This document shows, piece by piece, positions 26,846 to 35,435 of a stretch of DNA of 64,000 nucleotides; within the stretch, counting starts at the first letter, position 1; each line of letters begins with the position of its first letter. The position numbers and the translations under genes are program-made. The stretch covers positions 1 through 64,000 of the forward strand of contig NZ_VMOA01000006.1 in the NCBI RefSeq assembly GCF_020662345.1. The letters are read 5' to 3'. This DNA comes from Methylobacterium sp. W2. Lineage in GTDB: Bacteria > Pseudomonadota > Alphaproteobacteria > Rhizobiales > Beijerinckiaceae. A model generated the notes under the pieces. It worked only from the letters and a program-made list of their open reading frames with translations, did not search any database and was not told the origin of the DNA.

Positions 26846-27688
26846 ATGATCAAAGCCTTCGTCGTCGGTCATCCGATCGCCCATTCCCGGTCGCCGATGA
26901 TCCACGGACATTGGCTCGCGACCCTCGGGCTCGACGGGTCCTACGAGCGGATCGACGTGGCGCCGGAGGATTTCGGAGCCTTCCTGCGCAACCTGAAAAC
27001 CTCTGAATTCGCCGGCGGAAACGTCACCCTGCCGCACAAGGAAGCCGCCTTCGCCGGTACCGAGGTGCTGACGGAGGCCGCCCGGCGGATCGGCGCGGTC
27101 AACACGCTCTCCTTCGACGGGCAGGGCCGTCTCGTCGGCGACAACACCGACGCCGTCGGCTTCACCGCCCATCTCGACGAGACCCTCGGACCGGACTGGC
27201 TCGGCGCGGATACCGGTGACGTCGTGATCCTCGGGGCGGGGGGAGCGGCACGGGCCGTCGTCGCGGGTCTCCTCGACGGGCCGGCGACCCGTATCCTCGT
27301 GGCCAACCGCACCCGCTCACGGGCCGAGGCCATCGCGGAGCTCGACCCGGCCCGCGTCGAGGCCATCGCGTGGGACGGCCTCGACGCCGCTCTCGGTCGC
27401 GCGCGGCTTCTCATCAACACCACCTCCCTCGGCATGACCGGCAAGCCGCCCCTCGACATCACCCTCGATCGCCTACGGGCTGAATGTGCCGTCGCCGATA
27501 TCGTCTACTCGCCCCTGGAGACGCCGCTTCTCGCCGCGGCCGCGGTGCGAGGGCATCGTGTGGTCGACGGGCTCGGCATGCTGCTGCACCAGGCCGTACC
27601 GGGGTTCGAGCGCTGGTTCGGAACCCGTCCCGTGGTGACGTCGGAACTGCGTGCCCTCATCGTCGCCGATCTGGTGGCGAAGCGATGA
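26846..27688 (+). CDS. aroE: shikimate dehydrogenase (NADP+)
   Basis: 280 residues. It reduces 3-dehydroshikimate to shikimate. Substrate-site motifs are GHPIAHSRSPMIHGHW, GGNVTLPHKEAAF with the catalytic Lys, and GDNTDAVGF with the Asp. The cofactor motif is VILGAGGAARAV with NRTRSRAEA behind it, and the C-terminus has GLGMLLHQAVPGFE. The stop overlaps the coaE ATG by four bases. It feeds the chorismate pathway used by the 5.9-8.9 kb cluster. Confidence 0.95.
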   Translation: MIKAFVVGHPIAHSRSPMIHGHWLATLGLDGSYERIDVAPEDFGAFLRNLKTSEFAGGNVTLPHKEAAFAGTEVLTEAARRIGAVNTLSFDGQGRLVGDNTDAVGFTAHLDETLGPDWLGADTGDVVILGAGGAARAVVAGLLDGPATRILVANRTRSRAEAIAELDPARVEAIAWDGLDAALGRARLLINTTSLGMTGKPPLDITLDRLRAECAVADIVYSPLETPLLAAAAVRGHRVVDGLGMLLHQAVPGFERWFGTRPVVTSELRALIVADLVAKR

Positions 27689-28290
27689 CCCGGCCCTTCA
27701 TCCTCGGCCTCACCGGCTCCATCGGCATGGGGAAATCGACCACGGCCTCCCTATTCGCCCGGCGCGGCATCCCGATCCACGACGCGGATGCGGCGGTGCG
27801 GCGCCTCTACGCGACGGGGGGCGCGGGTGCTCGCCTCATCGCCGACCTGTTTCCCGATGCCATCGCGCAGGATGACTCCGTCGACCGTGCGCGCCTGCGC
27901 GACCATGTGCTCGGCCAGCCCGAATCCCTTGCCCGGCTCGAGGCCGCGATCCATCCCCTCGTCCGGGCGGAGGAGCAAAGCTTCCTCGACGAGCATGCCG
28001 ACGCATCCCTGGTGATCCTCGACATCCCCCTCCTGTTCGAGACCGGCGGGGAGGCAAGATGCGATGCGGTTCTGGTGGTGACGGCGGATCCCGAGGTTCA
28101 GCGGCAGCGTGTGCTCGCACGTCCCGGCATGTCCGAGGCGACGCTTGCCGCCATCCTCGCCAAGCAGATGCCCGATGCCGAGAAACGCGCCCGCGCCGAC
28201 GTCCTCATCGATACCGGGCTTGGCCTTGCTGACGCCGAAAATCAGGTCGACGCTCTCATTGAACGTCTCGCCGGCTTAGGGCCGGTCTGA
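27685..28290 (+). CDS. coaE: dephospho-CoA kinase
   Basis: 201 residues. The P-loop is LGLTGSIGMGKSTTASLF. The CoA-binding region DADAAVRRLY and the lid LVILDIPLLFETGG are typical, as is VLARPGMSEATLAAILAKQM. It phosphorylates dephospho-CoA in the last step of CoA synthesis. It starts inside the aroE stop (ATGA), which fixes the start although the frame is open further upstream. dnaQ follows 34 bases on. panC, an earlier step of the same pathway, is 2 kb downstream. Confidence 0.95.
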   Translation: MTRPFILGLTGSIGMGKSTTASLFARRGIPIHDADAAVRRLYATGGAGARLIADLFPDAIAQDDSVDRARLRDHVLGQPESLARLEAAIHPLVRAEEQSFLDEHADASLVILDIPLLFETGGEARCDAVLVVTADPEVQRQRVLARPGMSEATLAAILAKQMPDAEKRARADVLIDTGLGLADAENQVDALIERLAGLGPV

Positions 28291-28324
28291 CCGATCGCTT
28301 CGTATCCCTCGATTGGACCGCACC

Positions 28325-29050
28325 ATGCTCCGTGAGATCGTCCTCGACACCGAGACCACCGGAACGGACGCCAAGAACGGGGATCGGCTGATCGAGATCG
28401 GCTGCGTCGAGCTGATCAACCACATCCAGACGGGGGTGACCTTCCACCGCTACGTCAACCCGACGCGACCCGTCTCGCAGGGCGCCTTCGCCGTCCACGG
28501 TCTGTCCGACGCGTTCCTTTCCGACAAACCGGTCTTCTCGGCGATCGTCGCGGATTTCGTCGCCTTCTGCGGCGATTCCCCCCTCGTAATCCACAACGCG
28601 CCCTTCGATGTGGGCTTCCTCAATATGGAATTCGCCCGGCTCGGCGAAGGCGGGCCGCCGCAGATCGACCTGGGCGCCGTGGTCGACACGTTGCAGATGG
28701 CGCGGCGCAAGCATACCGGCGCCTCCAACAGCCTCGACGCGCTCTGCGTCCGCTACGGGATCGATACGACGCGGCGCACCAAACACGGGGCGCTCCTCGA
28801 TGCCCAGATCCTGGCCGAGGTCTATATCGAACTGCTCGGCGGCAAGCAGACGAGCCTGGGCCTTGCCATGGTCGAGACTACGGAGCCGGCCCGGATCATC
28901 GCCTCGGGCGACGGACCCATCGCCGCGGAACCGCGCCGATTGCGCAACCGTTTGAACACCTTGGAAGTTAATGAGCACGCGGCGTTCGTCGCCACCCTCG
29001 GTTCCAGCCCAATCTGGCGCGACTACGTCAGCGAGAACGATGGTGAGTGA
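28325..29050 (+). CDS. dnaQ: DNA polymerase III epsilon subunit
   Basis: 241 residues from the ATG at 28325; a TTG four codons earlier is less likely. The DEDDh exonuclease motifs are all present: EIVLDTETTG (Exo I, Asp/Glu), HNAPFDVGFLNMEF (Exo II), and KHGALLDAQILAEVY (Exo III, His and Asp). The C-terminal tail after residue 195 binds the polymerase subunit in relatives. It proofreads replication. It is last in the origin-flanking run; a 12-bp inverted repeat follows the stop. Confidence 0.95.
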   Translation: MLREIVLDTETTGTDAKNGDRLIEIGCVELINHIQTGVTFHRYVNPTRPVSQGAFAVHGLSDAFLSDKPVFSAIVADFVAFCGDSPLVIHNAPFDVGFLNMEFARLGEGGPPQIDLGAVVDTLQMARRKHTGASNSLDALCVRYGIDTTRRTKHGALLDAQILAEVYIELLGGKQTSLGLAMVETTEPARIIASGDGPIAAEPRRLRNRLNTLEVNEHAAFVATLGSSPIWRDYVSENDGE

Positions 29051-29061
29051 AACCCGTTAGG

Positions 29062-29092
29062 TGCAATGCAATAAAAGACATATTGCATTGCA
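29062..29092. repeat. 12-bp perfect inverted repeat after dnaQ
   Basis: TGCAATGCAATA and its exact complement TATTGCATTGCA flank a seven-base AAAGACA loop, 11 bases after the dnaQ stop. It is unusually AT-rich for this genome. It may be a terminator without a T-run, or an operator for the esterase gene that starts 139 bases later. Confidence 0.5.
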
Positions 29093-29230
29093 ACAGAACC
29101 AGCCTACATCTTTGCACATCGAGTCGGCGCGGAGGCGAATCAAGCCCATCGTCGATGCGGGATCTCTGTGTATCCAGCATCGATCGGATCCGTCGTCCGC
29201 TCTCCCAAAACCCAAGAAAGCGATCATGCG

Positions 29231-30475
29231 ATGGCTGATCACCCGAACCGGACGCGTATGGACGATCTCGTCGAAGCGACCAAACTGACGGGGGCAGGGC
29301 GACTGCAGGAAGCTGTCGATCTTATCCAACGCGGCCTCTTCGGTCGGTCCGGCGCCGAGACTTCGGGCCAGATGGTGCAAGTCGGGGGCGGCGAGCCCGC
29401 AAAGCCCGGCCATCCGACGGCCGGGTCGATGACGGAAGGCCTGCAGGAGCATTTGCGCGAGGCCATCGACCAGGTCGTGCGGAAGTTCGGGCTGTCGTCG
29501 CCATCCGGGCAGGCGGGTCAGGGCGTGGTCGCGCCGGGATCGGTGCCGTCGGGATTCTCCGGGTTCGATCCCACCAACCTGTTCCGGGATGGCAACGTCC
29601 CGGCTTCTCCCGCAGGCGAGGGGACCTTCACCGAGCATGCGTTCGCCAGCGATGCGGGCGCACGCGACTACAAGCTCTACGTTCCGAGCAGGACGGTCGC
29701 CGAGCCTCCCCTCCTCGTCATGCTCCACGGCTGTACCCAGTCGCCGGACGATTTCGCGGCCGGAACCGGCATGAACCGTCTCGCCGAGACGGAGGGATTC
29801 CTCGTCGTCTATCCCGCCCAGAGCATGAGGGCTCACGGCCAGCGTTGCTGGAACTGGTACCAGCCCGGCGACCAGGGACGCGGGTCCGGCGAGGCCGAGA
29901 TCATCGCGGGTCTCACCCGCGCGGTGATGAGCGAATACAAGGTCGATACGCGCAGGGTGTATATTGCAGGCCTCTCAGCCGGTGGCGCTGCCGCCGCCAA
30001 CATCGCTTTGGCCTATCCCGACCTCTATGCCGCCGTCGGCGTGCATTCGGGTCTCGCCGCCGGTTGCGCCGGGGACATCTCCACGGCGCTGACGACCATG
30101 CGTCTCGGGCCGTCGGGATCCGTGGTGATCCCGCCGGCGGAGACCGCGCGGGTGCCGACCATCATGGTCCATGGCGAAAGTGACGGCACCGTCCATCCGC
30201 GCAACGGCGATCACGTTCTCATCCAGGCCGGCGTCGAGGCCCTGCAGCCGTCCGTCTCGGATGGGACCGGCCCCGGCGGCTTGGCCTATCTCCGCACGCG
30301 CTATGCCGATGCCTCCGATCGCGTGGTGGTGGAAAGCTGGGTCGTGCGCGGCCTCGGCCATTCCTGGTCGGGCGGTGACCCGGCGGGCAGCTACACCGAT
30401 GCGCGTGGCCCGGATGCGTCACGGGCGATGGTCGACTTCTTCATGGCTCACCGCCTGGACCGGCCGCGCCACTGA
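29231..30475 (+). CDS. PHB-depolymerase-family esterase
   Basis: 414 residues from MADHPNRTRMDDLVEAT. The frame is open from 29168, but the start at 29231 fits better. Residues about 1-110 are a helical and Gly/Ser-rich leader without a signal peptide. The catalytic alpha/beta-hydrolase domain has LLVMLHGCTQSPDDFA, the nucleophile motif YIAGLSAGGAAA, HGESDGTVHP with the Asp, and GLGHSWSGGDPAG with the His. It resembles short-chain polyhydroxyalkanoate depolymerases/esterases; with no export signal it may act on intracellular PHB or other esters. Ends 13 bases from convergent panC. Confidence 0.85.
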   Translation: MADHPNRTRMDDLVEATKLTGAGRLQEAVDLIQRGLFGRSGAETSGQMVQVGGGEPAKPGHPTAGSMTEGLQEHLREAIDQVVRKFGLSSPSGQAGQGVVAPGSVPSGFSGFDPTNLFRDGNVPASPAGEGTFTEHAFASDAGARDYKLYVPSRTVAEPPLLVMLHGCTQSPDDFAAGTGMNRLAETEGFLVVYPAQSMRAHGQRCWNWYQPGDQGRGSGEAEIIAGLTRAVMSEYKVDTRRVYIAGLSAGGAAAANIALAYPDLYAAVGVHSGLAAGCAGDISTALTTMRLGPSGSVVIPPAETARVPTIMVHGESDGTVHPRNGDHVLIQAGVEALQPSVSDGTGPGGLAYLRTRYADASDRVVVESWVVRGLGHSWSGGDPAGSYTDARGPDASRAMVDFFMAHRLDRPRH

Positions 30476-30488
30476 CTCCACAGTCCCG

Positions 30489-31352
30489 TCAGACGGCGAC
30501 GTTGTCGATGAGCCGCGTCGAGCCGAGATAGGCGGCGACCAGGATTCGGGTCGGTCCCGTGGCGTGCTCCACCGGGGCCAGCGTGTCGGCCTCGCACACG
30601 CTGAGATACTGGATTGTGCTGAACCCGGCCTCGATCAGGCGATCGGTCGAGGCGGAGACGAGCGGTGAGGCGGCGTTCCCCGCTCTCAGCCCTTCGGCGA
30701 TGCGCACCAGCTCGCGGTGGAGCAGGGGGGCGATCCGTCGTTCGTCCGCATCGAGGTAGCGGTTGCGCGAGGAGAGGGCGAGCCCGTCCTCCTCCCGCAG
30801 GGTCGGCACGCCGCCGATGGTGACGGGGATGTCGAGGTCACGGACCGCGCGGCGGATGACCTGCAATTGCTGGAAATCCTTCTCGCCGAACAGGGCGGTA
30901 TCGGGCTGGACCTGATTGACGAGCTTCGTCACCACCGTGGCGACGCCGGAGAAATGGCCCGGCCGAAAGGCGCCGCACAATCCCTCGCTGATGCCCGCCA
31001 CCGCGAGGCTGGTGGAGAAATCCGCCGGGTACATCGTCTCCACGGTGGGAAGATACGCGGCATCGACGCCCGCCTCCGACAGGAGCGCGAGATCGGCCTC
31101 GGTGTCGCGCGGATAGCGCGAGAAATCCTCGCTCGGCCCGAACTGCGTCGGGTTGACGAAGATGCTGACGACGACCCGCTCTCCGAGTTCCCGCGCCCGG
31201 CTCACGAGGGAGAGGTGGCCCTGGTGCAGGGCACCCATGGTGGGCACGAGGACGACACGGTCGCCCGCCGCCTTCCAGGCGCGGATGCAGGCCCGCATGG
31301 GGGCCACGGCGTCGAACCGGGCCGGGGTGACGGGCGAGGCTTGGCTGCTCAT
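30489..31352 (-). CDS. panC: pantothenate synthetase
   Basis: 287 residues. It condenses pantoate and beta-alanine with ATP. Motifs are LVPTMGALHQGHLSLVSRAR (HxGH-type), VSIFVNPTQFGPSEDF, AFRPGHFSGVATVVTKL, ALFGEKDFQQLQVIRR and LALSSRNRYLD (KMSKS-like). It is transcribed alone, with no panB beside it. A palindromic repeat of the 80-bp family lies 25 bases upstream of its start, between it and the next gene on the same strand. Confidence 0.95.
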   Translation of the reverse strand: MSSQASPVTPARFDAVAPMRACIRAWKAAGDRVVLVPTMGALHQGHLSLVSRARELGERVVVSIFVNPTQFGPSEDFSRYPRDTEADLALLSEAGVDAAYLPTVETMYPADFSTSLAVAGISEGLCGAFRPGHFSGVATVVTKLVNQVQPDTALFGEKDFQQLQVIRRAVRDLDIPVTIGGVPTLREEDGLALSSRNRYLDADERRIAPLLHRELVRIAEGLRAGNAASPLVSASTDRLIEAGFSTIQYLSVCEADTLAPVEHATGPTRILVAAYLGSTRLIDNVAV

Positions 31353-31377
31353 CGGGACTCTTCGGCAGGGCTCTGAG

Positions 31378-31457
31378 AGTGTCTCTCACAAAACTCCCGA
31401 CTACGGTCGGTTCTCCTCGGAGCACGACGGCGCAGCGGGAGTTTTGTGAGAGACACT
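31378..31457. repeat. 80-bp palindromic repeat, copy 1
   Basis: Two perfect 22-bp inverted arms (31378-31399 and 31436-31457; core CTCACAAAACTCCCG) flank a 36-base centre. A second copy is at 39206-39286. The centre of copy 2 matches the reverse complement of this centre with several changes, so the copies are in opposite orientations. No coding capacity. It sits directly upstream of panC. Confidence 0.85.
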
Positions 31458-31528
31458 AAGGGACGTCGGATCGTCCCTCGACTATCCCAACTCGGCGCCG
31501 GAAGGCCAGACGCCGCGGGCGGCCGAGG

Positions 31529-31930
31529 TCAGTTGCAATAGGGCAGCAACGACCGGCCGAACGGATCGTCGACACCCAGCGCCGGCTTGAACCCGTAATA
31601 ACTCGGCTTTCCGAGCCCGTAGGCGGAACCGACATAGCTCGGATCGTCCGGCGCGTCGGTGGGGATGGGCACGCTTCTCGGGATGCAGGCGACCCGCCGG
31701 GGTCTCGCACGCTCCCGTCGCGGCGCGCCGTCCTCGTCCGCGCGCGGAAAGTAACGCGGCGGCGGCTCGGCCCCCGGGACAGGGCGGTTGGCCTCCACGC
31801 CGTAGGGGGTGGACCAGCGCTCCCGCGCATCGGCGGCCTGGGCCGGGCCGCACCAGACGGACGCGACGAGACCTGCTGCGATCAGCACCCTTGCGGCATG
31901 GCCCCTGACTGTCTCGCGCCCTCGGCTCAT
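31529..31930 (-). CDS. secreted hypothetical protein
   Basis: 133 residues from MSRGRETVRGHAARVLIAAG; the signal peptide ends near GPAQAADA. The mature part is Pro/Arg-rich, with two cysteines (RRVACIPRS and the last residues LPYCN) and Tyr/Gly-rich segments (VGSAYGLGKPSYYGF). No known domain. It is transcribed alone, with 111 bases between its start and the end of batD. Low-complexity composition makes the assignment moderate. Confidence 0.55.
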   Translation of the reverse strand: MSRGRETVRGHAARVLIAAGLVASVWCGPAQAADARERWSTPYGVEANRPVPGAEPPPRYFPRADEDGAPRRERARPRRVACIPRSVPIPTDAPDDPSYVGSAYGLGKPSYYGFKPALGVDDPFGRSLLPYCN

Positions 31931-32041
31931 GTCATTCCGCTGCGTGCTCCCGTCGCCGGGAGCCCTGTCCATGGACGTTCACCACCCAACTCATCGTCCG
32001 TGGACGAGGCTCAACGTTCTCAGAACAGGGTGAACGAAAGG

Positions 32042-33601
32042 TTACCGTCGCAAAGCCCGGCCATCGAGATCCGCCAGGCGGGTGACAGGCTCGGTGGAAG
32101 GCCTGTCGATCTTGACCGGCTTCGACAGGTTGCCGGCTAACAGAGTCAGATCCGGTGTCGTTTCCTCGGCTCGGCCATAGAGCGACGCGTCGAGGGCGGC
32201 CAGAGCCTCGGCGATGGCGGGGGTGGAGCGCCAATGCCGTACGAGTTCGGGCTCGCGCTCGAAGACCGGGCCGAGGGCGGCGCGGAAACCCGGTCCGTCG
32301 CCCGCCTCCGCGTCTCGTGCGAGCTCGCGCCGTGTCGCACTATCGAGGCGCAACCGGCGCGAACCTCTCGGAACGCCAAAGCCGATGAGGGCAAGGCCGA
32401 ACCCGAAGGCGCTCAGAGCCGCTGCCGCCACCAGCATCGGCGAGGCCGGAGCGACGGGCTTGGCGTCCTCATCCCGGTCGGGCAGGCCTCCGCCGATCTG
32501 GCGGGCCGGAATTTCCGCCTCGCGCAGGGTCCGCGAGACGGTGTCGAACCAGGGGATGGAGATCGCATCGAGCGGGACGATCTCGGTGACGGCAGGGCGG
32601 ACATCCCATTGATAGGTGGCCCGCGCCACCGGCCCCGTCGGCGTGATGATGGTCTCACGGGTCACGGGGCCGGCGAAGGTGAGGATGCCGCGCGTGCGCA
32701 TGACCGGGCGCGGCGGCAGCCCTTCGGCCACCAGCCCCTGCGCCTCCAGGGTGACGATGCGCCGCGTGGTCTCGCCGATCTTCACCGTTTCGGGGTCGGG
32801 ATTCCACGAATCGGTGATCGTCACGTCCCGTGCCGGCAGCCACCACGGCTCCTTCACATCGGGGCCGCCGACCCCCTTCGTCCAGGTGGCCACCGGCAGG
32901 GAGACGGGCACGGAGGGAACGTCCACCACCTTGCGGGTGCCACCATCGTTGATGGTGAGGCGGTGGATGAACGGCTCGATGGTGAAATCGCCCGGATGGT
33001 GCGGGAAGATCGCGATGGTGCGGTCGAAGGCCACCGCCACCTGTCCGTCCGGCAGGCGGGTCTTCGACCAGGTGTCGCGGCCGAGCTGAGTCCAGCTGAA
33101 ATTCGCCAGCGACGGCTGCACCACTTCCTCCAGCAGGATCGCCTGCCGGTAGACGCCGCGAATGTGGAGCAGCACCATCTCCCGCGAAAACGGCGCCGCA
33201 TTGCCGTTGAGCTCCGGAGTCACCGTCAGGGTGAGGTCGCCGGGGGAGATTTCGGCATGGGCCGGACCGGCGAGGAGCAAGAACGCGCCGAGCAGGAGGA
33301 TGCCGCGCCGGGCGTATTCCCTCCCCGCTTTGCGGGCTGGAAGCTCATGATTGGACAGCGTGAGACGTTCCCCTCTCCCCGCTCGCGGGGAGAGGGCCGC
33401 GACGACCCCGTCGTCGGCGCGGCGAGGCGGCAGCCGAGGGTGAGGGGGCTTGTCCGAAAGAGACTCCTTCGGACAAGCCCCCTCACCCTCGCTCCGGCGT
33501 TCGCCTCCGCTTACCGAAGGCACGACGAGGTGCCTTCGGTCCTCTCCCCGCGAGCGGGGAGAGGGGAAATACACCGGCATCTCTCCGTTAAAGCTCACCA
33601 T
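32042..33601 (-). CDS. BatD-like protein (last gene of MoxR/Bat operon) with repeat-derived N-terminus
   Basis: 519 residues as read from the ATG at 33601, which overlaps the upstream stop in ATGGTGA. The expected signal peptide (ILLLGAFLLLAGPAHA) only appears at residues 101-116. It is followed by beta-rich BatD-like domains, a transmembrane helix near residues 370-390 and a cytoplasmic tail. Codons 12-78 coincide exactly with a 201-bp palindromic element, in frame and without stops. No ATG, GTG or TTG in frame lies between the element and the signal peptide. BatD-like proteins are thought to work with VWA proteins at the membrane. Export efficiency of this form is uncertain. Confidence 0.75.
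   Translation of the reverse strand: MVSFNGEMPVYFPSPRSRGEDRRHLVVPSVSGGERRSEGEGACPKESLSDKPPHPRLPPRRADDGVVAALSPRAGRGERLTLSNHELPARKAGREYARRGILLLGAFLLLAGPAHAEISPGDLTLTVTPELNGNAAPFSREMVLLHIRGVYRQAILLEEVVQPSLANFSWTQLGRDTWSKTRLPDGQVAVAFDRTIAIFPHHPGDFTIEPFIHRLTINDGGTRKVVDVPSVPVSLPVATWTKGVGGPDVKEPWWLPARDVTITDSWNPDPETVKIGETTRRIVTLEAQGLVAEGLPPRPVMRTRGILTFAGPVTRETIITPTGPVARATYQWDVRPAVTEIVPLDAISIPWFDTVSRTLREAEIPARQIGGGLPDRDEDAKPVAPASPMLVAAAALSAFGFGLALIGFGVPRGSRRLRLDSATRRELARDAEAGDGPGFRAALGPVFEREPELVRHWRSTPAIAEALAALDASLYGRAEETTPDLTLLAGNLSKPVKIDRPSTEPVTRLADLDGRALRR
33368..33568. repeat. 201-bp palindromic element inside the batD 5' end
   Basis: Exact 28-bp terminal inverted repeats at 33368-33395 and 33541-33568 (core CTCTCCCCGCTCGCGGGGAG, itself palindromic). 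A second, central inverted repeat of about 23 bp is at 33435-33457 versus 33467-33490, with a single-base indel. No transposase and no obvious target duplication. The length is 67 codons, and it is read through as part of batD in the minus-strand frame, giving the peptide SPRSRGE near one end and SPRAGRGE near the other. Confidence 0.9.
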
Positions 33602-34506
33602 GGGTTGCTTCCCGCCGGGACCGCCGTGCCCGCCTCTACACGCACCGCCTGTTCGGCTTTCAGGCGCAGCTTGAGATACCGGCCCGGATCGTCGGGCAGG
33701 GTCTGGAGCCAGAGCCGGTCGGGCCGGATCTCGTGGGCCTCGAAGCTCTTCGTCACGCGCCGCACCTCCCGCTCCGGGGCGGCGGCGACCATGGCGGAAC
33801 CGGCGCCTGTCCGGCCGCGACCGGCCGCGTCGCTGGCCGAGCCCCTCGCTTCACCTTTGCCGGAATCCACCGATTGCTGCTCGGCCTTGCCGCGCCGCGC
33901 CACCTTGCTGTTGCCTGGCGTCGAGGAGGAGGTGCCCCCTTCCTTGTTGCCGGCCAGTCCCTCACCGACGGAGGAGGCCTTCATGTCGTCGTTCGGGTCC
34001 TGGTTCGAAGTCTTGTTGTAGCGCGAGCCCACCGTCGCCGTGGCGTTGGCGAGGCCGCCGCCCTTGCCCGGATCGCCCGGGCCCTCGGCCACGAGGCGCG
34101 CGACGAGGGAGCGGTTGGCCTGCGCATCCGCATCGCGCGGGTTGTATTGCAGGGCGACGTCGTAGGCGTCGATGGCGCCCTGGTAATCGCCCGACCGCGC
34201 CAGGGCGTTGGCGAGATTGTAGGCGTTGCGCCGGCCGCCGTTCCGGAAGATCGCGATGGCCTCTTCGTAGCGTCCCGCCTCGTAGAGCGCCGGCCCGCGC
34301 CAAGCCGGATCGGCGAGGATCACGGCGGCGGCACCCGGCAGGCCGAGGCCCATCAGGCTGCGGCCGAGCGTCGTGCGCGGCTCGGAGACCATGGTGAGGC
34401 CGAGAATGCCGGCCCCGGCCAGGGTCACGCCGGCGATCCTCGCCCAGCCGGTCCAATGCCGGGGGAGAGAAAGACGATCGGACAAGGAGAGACGCGCCGT
34501 GCTCAT
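33595..34506 (-). CDS. TPR-containing BatC-like membrane protein
   Basis: 303 residues. Two hydrophobic segments lie near the N-terminus (about residues 20-62), followed by TPR-like units (ALYEAGRYEEAIAIF, NLANALARSGDYQGAIDAYD, ALQYNPRDADAQANRSLV). Then comes a long Gly/Ser/Asn-rich linker and a C-terminal segment (RPDRLWLQTLPDDPGRYLKL). Bat-type clusters pair VWA proteins with TPR and BatD proteins. The ATG shares one base with the stop of the VWA gene (TGATG). Partner binding is inferred from family and context. Confidence 0.82.
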   Translation of the reverse strand: MSTARLSLSDRLSLPRHWTGWARIAGVTLAGAGILGLTMVSEPRTTLGRSLMGLGLPGAAAVILADPAWRGPALYEAGRYEEAIAIFRNGGRRNAYNLANALARSGDYQGAIDAYDVALQYNPRDADAQANRSLVARLVAEGPGDPGKGGGLANATATVGSRYNKTSNQDPNDDMKASSVGEGLAGNKEGGTSSSTPGNSKVARRGKAEQQSVDSGKGEARGSASDAAGRGRTGAGSAMVAAAPEREVRRVTKSFEAHEIRPDRLWLQTLPDDPGRYLKLRLKAEQAVRVEAGTAVPAGSNPW

Positions 34507-35435
34507 CAGGCGCTCCTGCGGAACAGGACGAGGGCGGGAAACAGGGCGAGCAGGATCAGCCAGCGTCCGAGATCGGCGAAGGCGAGCACGGTATAGCCGC
34601 CCGCCGCCAGATGCTGGGCCGTGCTGGCGCCGACGATGTCGAGGAGGGCGGCGGGCCTGTCGAGATCGACGGTGACACCGTCGCCCGCGCCGGTCACGCG
34701 GTCGAGGGCCGCCCGGTCGGGCTTGGGCGAACCGTCCGGCAGGGACTTGGTGGCCGGCACGAACACCGCGTGGAGATGCCAGCCCTTGGTCCGGATCGCG
34801 GTGGCTTCCCGTATGGCCGCATCGCCGATCCCGTCGCCATCGGTGACGAGGACCACGTCCCCGGCGATGACGCCCGCTTCCTCCAGGGTCCGGCGCGCGA
34901 TGGCGAGGCCGCGCTCGGGATGGGTGCCGCGATCGGGTACGGTGTCGCCGTCGAGGGCGAAGAGGACGAGGCTGAGGGCGTCGCGGTCCGTGGTCGGCGG
35001 GGCGGCGAGATAGGCGTCGCCGGCATAGACCACCACGGCGACGCTGCGGGTCCCCGCCGCCTGGGCCACGCTGTCGGCGATCTGGCGGACCTCCTTGAGG
35101 TGGCCGCCCTCGGCGACGGAGCGCGAGAGGTCGACGACGACGACCGTCGCATCGAGGTTGCGGAAGGTCGCCGCGTCGGGACGCTCGATGGCCGGTCCGG
35201 TCAGAGCGACGGCGATGATCCCGGCCGCGATGGCGGCGGCGAGGTTGGCCTGGCGCCGCCCGCCGAGGACGGCCCCCCGCGTCTCGAGGAAGGCCATCAG
35301 GCCGGGATCGACGGCCTTTGCCCAATCGCCCATCGGGGCCGAGCGCCAGGCCGAGCGCAGGGCGAGGACGAGGATGACGGGAATCGCCAGGAGCCACCAG
35401 GGCCGCAGGATGGCGAAGGACAGGAGGGCGCTCAC
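34506..35435 (-). CDS. VWA-domain membrane protein (second of two)
   Basis: 309 residues from a GTG that overlaps the stop of the first VWA gene (GTGA). Hydrophobic segments near residues 5-25 and 65-85 and at the C-terminus (WLILLALFPALVLF) bracket a von Willebrand A domain. The MIDAS motif is VVVVDLSRSVAEGG (Asp-x-Ser-x-Ser), with VLVTDGDGIGDAAI as the second part. It is tandem with the other VWA gene, as in batA-batB. The domain probably binds a metal and a partner protein in the periplasm. Confidence 0.88.
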   Translation of the reverse strand: MSALLSFAILRPWWLLAIPVILVLALRSAWRSAPMGDWAKAVDPGLMAFLETRGAVLGGRRQANLAAAIAAGIIAVALTGPAIERPDAATFRNLDATVVVVDLSRSVAEGGHLKEVRQIADSVAQAAGTRSVAVVVYAGDAYLAAPPTTDRDALSLVLFALDGDTVPDRGTHPERGLAIARRTLEEAGVIAGDVVLVTDGDGIGDAAIREATAIRTKGWHLHAVFVPATKSLPDGSPKPDRAALDRVTGAGDGVTVDLDRPAALLDIVGASTAQHLAAGGYTVLAFADLGRWLILLALFPALVLFRRSA

